A stretch of DNA of 64,000 nt, taken from assembly GCA_037349315.1 (NCBI GenBank), contig JBAIAC010000026.1, positions 26,379,501 through 26,443,500 on the forward strand, given 5' to 3'. Each line of letters begins with the position of its first letter. The stretch's first letter is position 1. This stretch comes from Chelydra serpentina (Eukaryota; Chordata; Testudines; Chelydridae). Shown here in pieces: positions 56,400 through 64,000 of the stretch. The translations under genes and the position numbers were made by a program. The notes below the pieces were generated by a model, which was given only the letters and a program-made list of their open reading frames with translations, was not told where the DNA came from and searched no databases.

Positions 56400-59300
56400 A
56401 CTGGGATAGGAAAGGAAGTGATGTATACAAGTTAGTACTTTTAGCCAGGTTCTTTTGAGCCTGCAACCTGAGAATGGTCCTGTGGGATGCTCTGAATTCC
56501 CCAAGAGGGGCTGAACACTTGAATTTGCCAGCTTCTGCTCATGGAACTGAAAGCATAGGGTCTTTGGTGGTTGAAAGGCCACCTTTGTGGGGGGTGGGTT
56601 TGGAGGGAGAAGGTTTGCATTGTTAAAAGGACCACACTCCCTGCTTTCCTGGGGATGCACCGGCATCAGTGCACTCTCAAACTTGCCCAGTTCTGGCTCA
56701 AAGAGGTGTGAAGCCACAGAAGATGAGTCACAGCATTACCCATGCAGACGCTACTGATAAGACGCAATGCACTTTCAAGTTGCCCTCACTCAGTAGACCC
56801 TCTAAACTAAACACCCCTGTCTTCCCCCACAGGTGGATGCCTTGCTCCTTATTGGCTCAAAATAGTTGCAATCAGCACCTCCTTGCCACAGTGTTTTGAA
56901 TTAAGCCTCTTGGGCTCGATTTTCTTCAGCCAAAGTGTAGATGAAGATACACCAGATCCCTTATCTGGCTAGGAATGTATCTAGACTAAGACACTGGTGT
57001 GATGTCCTGCAGAGAACCTATGGCAATGGAGGAGCGGCAGTTGCAGAGCTAGGGAAAGCTCATTTCCTCCTGGAGGTGGGATGGAGGCAACTAGCCTGGG
57101 AAATGGGTAGGCCACCTCTACCATATTTATGCTGCCACATGACTCCCAACACAGTGGGAACTCCTGATGATCATCTCAAGCTATTTTATTTAGACTTAGA
57201 GGACTTCAAATCCAGCCCTCTTAACTTCAATGGGAAGTGAGCATTTAGCACTTCACAAGTAATACTATCCAGTATGCCACAGGATTAGGTCACTAGGTTG
57301 TAAATCTCTAGAGGACAGGTTCTCAGGTGAGATTGGACTTTTAATGCAGATAGATTTAACTTATAGCATGTTGCCTTATCTATGGATGGTATATTAATTA
57401 TATTGATTACTTAAGAATTCCCAGTTATCACTCTGAGATCTGACAGGATTTTGTCCCAAGATCAGACCCAATATTATCAAAATTATTGTTCAGTTGGGAA
57501 CCCTTATGTTCACAGTTGCAACACTCACACTTTAGGAACCCTTCCGTATTTGCAATAGTTTTATTAATACACTTAGCAAAGTCACATACAATCTAACCCA
57601 GAAAGGTAGATAGAGAGAATACAGAATGTACATGTGAGTATCTATATATTCACACATCCCTTGCATAAATGTTAGCCTTCTTCATCACCATCTACCCCAT
57701 CACCATTGCCAGTATGGAACCTTCCAAGGGCTACATCTTTCCCTCCTCCTGCACACAGGCTGGGATACAACTTTTATAATAGGTTACACTGATGCCACTA
57801 TGCCTCATGCATATTCAATAGGTGTTTCCCCTCTCTTCCTTATTTATATTTCCTCATCCTACAAGTGTTGGGGTGCCCTTCTCCTATAGGTTATTATATT
57901 AATGATCTCATCTTATCGTCATATACGTCAATTTGTTGCCATAGCACTCTTGTGGTCAGACATCTTCAGAAGTTTCCTATCCTAAAATATCCAAAAGTTG
58001 GTGTTAGTTCATATTCCTGTGGTTGCCAAGTGTCGTTATGTACAATCTTCCCCCTTAAACACTTTACTCCTAGTTGCCCCAAATTTAGGGTTGACAGCTG
58101 GGCCATTTATCTATGCCAAAGTTCATAGGCTTTAATCCTTATGCGAATAGCTGAAGCCAGTATCTTACAAGATACACGCCTGCAGATTCCTTGTGTTACT
58201 GTTAAATAAAAAAAAAATCCTCAATCTAGCTCCTTGGGTTACAAGTATTAGCACTAATTGGACAACATTTGTGTGGTTTAATGTAAATTGCTTCAATGCA
58301 AAGTTAACTGTACCTGGACGCAAAATGTTTATTTTCGCAGTGTACTTATATGCAGAAGAAGATTTTGATCAAAAACACCAGTGATGGGTTTTCACAAAAG
58401 CATTTTCAGTCATTTCTTCAATATTTAAAAGAACTGAATTAAAATAAAGTTACTATTGCCCTCAAATTAAAAGCTATAAAATTATCAATAGCACAACATA
58501 TATATAGTTCAAAAGTTACCTCTCTAGTTACTAAGGCTAAATGATATTGATTTTTTAAAAAGGCAACTGTATTGTCTCATAGCTTTTTTATCATATTGGC
58601 AATATCCTTTATAGCTAATAATAAAAATGCCAAAATATACTTCGAGTTGTGTCTCTGAGAAGTCCATGTACAACATCATTCTATTTGCCATATAAGCAAA
58701 GCAAAATTATGTACACATCTTTTAGTCATTAAATTTGTAATCAAGATTTAGACCTTTGATTAATATCTAAACAACTATACCCCACAACATACTAATCAGA
58801 TGTCAATTACTTGCTAAAGTATTAACATCTATAATGTTAATTGAAACAACTTGCTATAATGATTTATTAATCCTTGTTTTCAAACTCCTTAATTATGTCA
58901 GCTATGGAAAGACCACATTCATGATTCAAGTGGTTCCATTAAATTAACCTCTTGAATGGTGATGCTGAGATAATACACACTCAAGAACTGGGCAGTTCAA
59001 ATACGTATCTATTCAGGAAACTAATCTGATGAGACACAGCATCTCATTTTCATCAGTTCCTTGAAAGGTTGGAAGGACTATACACCATACATAGTGTATA
59101 TTCCCATATTATATCCACATACAATATATTTCAAATAATCATATTTTAGGAAAATGCTCTCATTTGTCAAGATAGCACAATACCGTTACATTATATTGCT
59201 ATGTTTGTTTCGCTTAATGTAAGGGCATTGTGAGCATGTGGCATTCTCAGCCTCGCCACAAAACAGTTAACACGCATTGTAAAAAGTAAAACTCACCCAA

Positions 59301-59958
59301 CTTTTGGAGATTTGGTTAGCACAAAATTATTTAAATAAACCTTTGCATTCCCTGAACCTGAAGCTGACTGGCCCCCAGCATAGGTTAAAGAAGGCCGACA
59401 GCGGTCTTAGCTGTGCCAGCTAGCAAAAGCTGGTCCCAAGGGGGGCAATACAGTAGCCACGGATAAATGAAAGATATGGGCACCCTGGTCACATCCTGTT
59501 TCCCCCCAGTTGTGCCCCTCTATGCCAGTGGAAGCTGTTAGCTGCTGAGCATTTTTGAGAATCTGACCTCTTGATTTAGTTTCCTAAATGAGAGCTGTTG
59601 AGCACTGAGCCCTAAGCCCTAATCAGTGAAAAAGAGACCTTTATCTGTACAGTAGCTACAATAAGTATCAAAATCCCCTTTTTAGTTATGAGTAAATTAA
59701 ACACAAGGAATTCAGTGGCTTCTTCAATTTCACTGGCTAAATGGACTATTTTATGAACAATCTGAACTCCTTTTCTCCTGCCTTATTCAGTAGGCAAGAC
59801 TCTTCAAAAGCATGACAAAGCAATAAGACAAGACTCTGCCTCCCCCTCCCTCCCTTTTTGGGGGGCATACTTACTAAGAAACAACAAGCGAGGTAAAAGT
59901 CTCATGATTCAGTTCTACTCAGAACAGTGACCAGGAAAATAAGTATTTAATTAGTCAC
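56400..59958. other. No recognisable genes
   Basis: A proline-rich 155-codon open frame (56717-56250, minus) covers the G-rich tract and has no domain. About 57480-57860 includes TTTATTAATACACTT and may be an old repeat. Nothing firm. Confidence 0.35.
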
Positions 59959-60179
59959 GAGAACAAAAGAAGGGCCATATTGGATCTGACAAATGATCCA
60001 TCAAGCGAAGCATTCTGTCGTCTGATAGTTGCCACTGCCAGATGTTTCAGAAGAAATGAACAAAACAGGGCAATTATCGAGTGGCATTATGATACTTTGC
60101 TTTAATATCTATCAATTTCCTAATGGTTGCTAACATTCTGTTAGCCTTTTTGATGGCCACTGCACAATTAAGCAGTTGT

Positions 60180-60830
60180 TTTCAGAGAACTATCAAGCAT
60201 GAATCCATGTTCTCTTTCTTGACTGGTAACAACTAATTTAGAACCCATCATTTTGTATGTATATTTGGGATTATTTTTTCCAATATGTATTACTTTGCAT
60301 TTATCTATACTGAAATTCATCTGTCATTTTGTTGCTCAGTTACCCACTTTTGTGAGATCCCTTTGTAACTTTTCACAGTCATTTTTGAACTTACCTAGCT
60401 TGAGTAATTTTTACTGTCTGCAGACTTTGCCACCTCACTGTTTCCCTCCTTTTTCCAGATCATTTATGTTGATCAGCTCAGGTTCCAGTACAGATCCTTG
60501 TAGAACCCCATTATTTGCCTCATTCCATTGTGAAAACTGACCATTTATTCTTACCCTTTGTCTCCTGTCTTTTAATCAGTTACTGATCCATGAGAGGACC
60601 TTCCCATGACAGCTAACTTTGCTTAAGAGCTTTTGGTATGGGATCTTATCAAAGGTTTTCTGAAAGTCCAATTGCGATATATCAACCAGATCACCCTTGT
60701 CAACCTGCTTGTTGACACCCTCAAAGAATGCTAGTATATTGGTGAGGCATGACCTCCCTTTACAAAAGCCATGTTGACTCTTCTCCAACATATAGTGTTC
60801 ATTTATGCATCTGATAATCCTGTTTTTCAC
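60180..60830 (-). pseudogene. CR1-group reverse transcriptase remnant
   Basis: The open piece at 60830-60576 has SQHGFCKGRSCLTNILAFFE and LVDISQLDFQKTFDKIPYQK followed by LLSKVS, matching the SQHGFRKGRSCLTNLLxFFE...DxVYLDFxKAFDKVPHxxLL signature of CR1-type polymerases. Further down, with frame changes, come NGQFSQWNEA, GVLQGSVLEP, DKCKVIHIGKN and NPKYTYKM. The FADD catalytic box position reads KSADSKN, so the second Asp is lost. Dead copy. Confidence 0.85.
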
Positions 60831-60849
60831 TCAGCTCTTGTACCAGATC

Positions 60850-61650
60850 CTTGCTCCACTTAGGACTAAATTGAAAGTTGTCTCTCCCCTTGTGGGTTCC
60901 AGGACAAGCTGCTCGAAAAAGCAGTAATTAACTGTGTCAAAATTTTACCTCTGCATCCCATCCTGAGGTGATATGTACCCAGTCAATATGGGGATAGTTG
61001 AAAAACCCATTATTACTGGGTTTTCTATTTTTGTATCTCTCTAATCTCCCTGAACATTTCACATTCACCAGCACCACCATGTTCAGGTGATTGCTAATAT
61101 ATCCCTACTGCTATATTCTTATTATTCAAGCATGGAATTTCTATCCATAGAGAGTTTATAGTGCTGTTTGATGCATTTCATATTTTTACTAGGCTTTAGC
61201 ACTCCCCCACCAGTACGACCTACCCTGTCATTCCTGTATGCATTTTACCCTAGTATTACCGTATTCCATTCATTATCGTAATTCCACCAAGTTTCTCTGA
61301 AGCCTATTAAATTAGTATCCTCATTTAATACCAGGCATTCAAGTGTATCAGTCTTAGTATTTAGACTTTTAGCATTTGTATACAAACCCTTATAACATTT
61401 GTCAATATTTAGCTGTCTAGATTCATGTGATATAATTCACTGGGAATCTTTTTCATTTGACTGTTTCTGTTCAGTTCCTACCTGTGCTTTATCAACTTCT
61501 ATCCTCTCCTCTTTAGTAGGATATAGAGTATCCCCTTTAAGGGATGTCTCTATCCGAACCACATACTTCTCTACATATGCTGGCTCTCTTCCAGCCCTTA
61601 GATTAAAAACTCTTCTATGACCTTTCTAATTTTACATGCAGGAAATCTGG
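60850..61650 (-). pseudogene. CR1-group ORF2 N-terminal endonuclease remnant
   Basis: Minus-strand blocks include NAKSLNTKTDTLECLVLNED, TNLIGFRETWWNYDNEW, NDRVGRTGGGV, a degenerate NYPHIDWVHITSGWD-like block and LITAFSSSLSWNPQGE. The GFRETWW...NDRxGRxGGGV order is that of the APE-type endonuclease domain of LINE proteins. Stops interrupt it after the VILG and SMLE positions. Confidence 0.75.
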
Positions 61651-61771
61651 TTCTGTTTTGGTTTAGCCCATCCTTTCTATATAGACTCCTCCTTTCCCAA
61701 AAGGTTCCCCAGTTCCTAATAAGCCTAAATCCTTCCGCTGAACACCATCATCTCATCCACACACTGAGACC

Positions 61772-63065
61772 CTACAGTTCTGCCTGTCGAATTTGCCCTT
61801 CAGGTAGAATTGGAAGCATTTCAGAGAATATTACTATGGAGGTCCTGAACTTCAATCTCTTACCTACCAGCCTAAATTTGGCCTCCAGGACCTCTCTCCT
61901 ACCTTTCCCAATGTCGCTGGTACCTATATGTACCATGACCACCAGCTTCTCCCCAGCACTGCATATAATTCTATCTAGATGTCTCAAGAGGTCTACAATC
62001 TTTGTATCCAGTAGGCAATTCACCATGTGGTGCTCCCAGTCATCACAAACCCAACTATCTATATTTCTAATAAACAAATCCACCATTACTAATAACAAGG
62101 GTCCCCTCTCCCAGAGATGTATCCTCAATGTGAGATGACAGCATGACATTCTCTGGAAGGAGTATCTCAACTATGGGATTGTTTCCCACTGCTACAGTTT
62201 CATTTCTCCTTCCCTGAGACTTTCATACTCCTCAACAGCACAGAGGTTGTCAGACTGGGGGTGGGACCAGTCTATTGTGTCCTGGAAAGTCTTGTCTATG
62301 TACAGTGGTGCAAGTAGATTTTAACTCTTACCGGTATGGTACTGATCCCCCAACCCCACCCCCACTAACAAAAAATGTTCTGTGACTAGAGCCTTATGTG
62401 GATACCAATTTATACCCGCAGATGCAGATATCCACAGATAGAAATCAATATCTGCTGAACTTCAGGGCTCTCCCGTGAATCACAGTTGTGAAAGGAGTAG
62501 AACGTGAGGCCACTGCTTCCAGGAGCCAACACCCCGCTCTGGCAGCTCCTCCGGTGTGTCTGTACCGTCCCCAGCCCTGTCCTCCGGCGGGGCTGTACAG
62601 ATCCCAGATAGGAGACACAGTGGCGAGGAAGGGCTGGGAGCGGTACAGCCAAGCCGGAGGAGTTGACAACACAAGATGCTGGCTCCTGAGAACAGTCATC
62701 CCATGTTCTGCTCCTTTCGCCGCTGTGGTTCCTGGGAGAGCCCTGCGGTTCAGCGGATACTGATTTCTATCCACAGATATCCACATCTGTGGGTATAAAT
62801 TTGTATCCATGCAGGGATCTACAATTCATTCTTGAAAATGTGTCTTTCCAGTACAGCATATCGGCAATAAATATCTTAATGGTACAGCATACCTGATCAT
62901 ACTGGTTTACTTGCACCACTGTCTATGTACCTCTCTGTCTCCCGAGTCCATACTGGGTCTCTGAGGGCCATACGTTGCGTGAACCTAATGCACACATATG
63001 CCACCTGCCCAGAAGGCAATACATGCTGCATTCAGTATAATACATTGGATAGTCCCCACTCTGCT
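61772..63065 (-). pseudogene. CR1-group ORF1 remnant with SGNH/GDSL esterase-like region
   Basis: The open piece at 62170-61772 contains NIDSWVCDDWEHHMV, VVMVHIGTSDIGKGRREVLE, RLVGKRLKFRTSIVIFSE and MLPILPEG. VHIGTNDIGK...R...VVFSE is the pattern of the esterase-like domain described for ORF1 of CR1 elements. Upstream sequence (TRETERYIDKTFQDTIDWSH) resumes on either side of the 619-bp hAT insertion at 62303-62921. It is nonfunctional through the insertion and stops near 62180-62210. Confidence 0.75.
62303..62921. mobile_element. 619-bp hAT foldback element with perfect 8-bp duplication
   Basis: The ends CAGTGGTGCAAGTA and TACTTGCACCACTG are exact 14-bp inverted repeats. Both flanks are TCTATGTA (62295-62302 and 62922-62929). 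Inside, a second inverted pair (about 62395-62500 and 62700-62825) shares GATATCCACAGATAGAAATC, GGGCTCTCCC and GAGTAGAAC-type segments. Noncoding. Its integration split the CR1 ORF1 remnant. Confidence 0.93.
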
Positions 63066-63070
63066 GCTGG

Positions 63071-64000
63071 ACTTCTGCCTGCATTATTTTTACTCTTGCA
63101 GAATTTTGTTTTGGTGGTGTGTGTGGTGTTATTGGCTTAAATTGGCAAAAAAAAATTTAAAAAAATCTGTTATTTGCCCAGCTCTAATGAGTATAGCAGA
63201 CAGGAAAAATTGTCATTTTCATAGAGAACTGTGGATAGGTCCTGGGGTGGGAGAGGAAAAGGGGAGGTAGGAAGACAATGAAAAGCTGAGAAAATAATTG
63301 ATGTTTCAGTTTAGTGGCTGAACTGATTTTTTTTTGGGGGGGAGGGGATTGTTTTGTTTGACCTAAAACATTTGTATTTAGTTTATTTTTGGAGGGGTTG
63401 GGGTGTTTTCTGTTTTTAAATAAATCTAGCTGAATTTAAAAATGAAATATAATTTCCAAATTCTAAATTAAATATTTCAACTTTGCAAAATGGTTTGATT
63501 TTTTCAGGAGAAAAAATAATAGGGGGTAGGGGTTGGGGTGAACTGAATTCAACTCCAATTTCAAGAATATTTTCAGTCAACTCAAAATTGCATTTGTCAG
63601 TGAATAAACTGTTATCCCCAAAATCAATCAATCAATAACAACAAAATCCCCCAACTGTAGTTGGAAGGCAAGAGGAAGAGAATCCAGTGCCAAGAAAGGG
63701 AGGGTGGGCTCAGCGAAAACAAGTTCAGGGTACAATGGGACTGGCAGCATCAATCTTTCCGTGTAAGTAATATCTGAAAAAGAGGGAGAGGGCTGACATT
63801 TGAGGGGATCTAGAGCCTGTCTAGTCAATCCACCCATAGTGAGTAGTAAGTATGGTGTATAGGAAACCGCCCAACCTATCTGTGTCTCTGCTTTTCTTAG
63901 TAGCTATTAGGTCAAAAACACTTGTTATTACCTAATATTTATTCCAATACAATGGCAAATATCCAAATCTCAATAGATGTTTTACAAATGTTTGGCTAAA
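63071..64000. other. No recognisable genes
   Basis: Homopolymer runs near 63150 (A) and 63330 (T then G). Otherwise unremarkable. Confidence 0.45.

Larger units (their letters stand above)
59960..63070 (-). mobile_element. Long decayed CR1-group LINE
   Basis: The minus strand carries, in element order, an ORF1 esterase-like region (about 63065-61770, interrupted by a hAT element), the ORF2 endonuclease region (about 61650-60850), the reverse transcriptase region (60830-60180) and a 3' part (60090-59960) shared with 41411-41700. All three coding parts show stops and frame changes. The spacing is shorter than a full CR1 element, so internal deletions are likely, especially between endonuclease and reverse transcriptase. 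Confidence 0.8.

Noticed and set aside
56250..56717. 155-codon proline-rich minus-strand open frame
   Set aside because: Created by the G-rich tract on plus; no start context, domain or splice evidence.
61617..62138. 173-codon plus-strand open frame
   Set aside because: Antisense shadow of the CR1 ORF1 remnant, which has recognisable blocks on minus.

Overview
The window looks like nuclear DNA of a turtle (Testudines), from an intergenic or intronic region with no recognisable host gene. I found no reading frame that reads as a host exon. Almost everything I can name is a transposable-element fossil. The turtle assignment rests on two copies of the tRNA-derived turtle PolIII SINE (15.25 and 34.2 kb), CR1-group LINE remnants, many short foldback repeats of the kind abundant in turtles and crocodilians, and two related LTRs. 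It is an inference from recalled repeat families, not a database match.

Layout. 0.5-2 kb: foldback repeats built on a 'TTAGGCACCTAA' theme, a 128-bp MITE with near-perfect 8-bp duplications, and two tRNA-like palindromes. 2.5-3.5 kb: LTR-like sequence with a TATA box and a perfect 15-bp hairpin. 5.8-6.06 kb: a Penelope-type 3' tail with a hammerhead-ribozyme-like core, then one copy of a 61-bp unit. 7.9-8.7 kb: a foldback element whose left arm alone carries the second copy of that unit. 8.8-11.2 kb: a broken hAT transposase gene on the minus strand. 15-23 kb: a SINE, two long LTRs of one family (16.5-17.7 and 21.6-22.95 kb) with one versus three 67-bp internal repeats, and between them the 3' end of an R2-class retrotransposon (19.0-19.7 kb) whose junction resembles the 5' end of U2 snRNA. 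23.8-24.4 kb: the C-terminal end of an RTE-type LINE. 27.7-28.2 kb: an inverted pair of Penelope-type tails split by a 283-bp hAT MITE with a perfect 8-bp duplication.

32.8-41.7 kb holds a MITE, a SINE, an LTR with a minus-strand TATA box, a foldback, an inverted pair of ZNF143-like sites and a CR1 tail. 46.3-47.55 kb is a decayed Penelope-like element with a GIY-YIG nuclease remnant and the same type of ribozyme-like tail. 47.7-47.95 kb and 52.8 kb are MITEs. 56.37 kb has a strong G-quadruplex motif. 59.96-63.07 kb is a long, decayed CR1-group LINE on the minus strand (esterase-like ORF1, endonuclease, reverse transcriptase), interrupted in ORF1 by a 619-bp hAT foldback element with a perfect 8-bp duplication.

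Nothing here forms an operon or a functioning pathway. The nesting gives a relative history: CR1 before the 619-bp hAT element, a Penelope tail before the 283-bp MITE, and a foldback repeat before or beside the 21.6 kb LTR. The most interesting signals are the U2-like junction, the shared hammerhead-like core in two Penelope-type tails, and the unexplained 61-bp unit.
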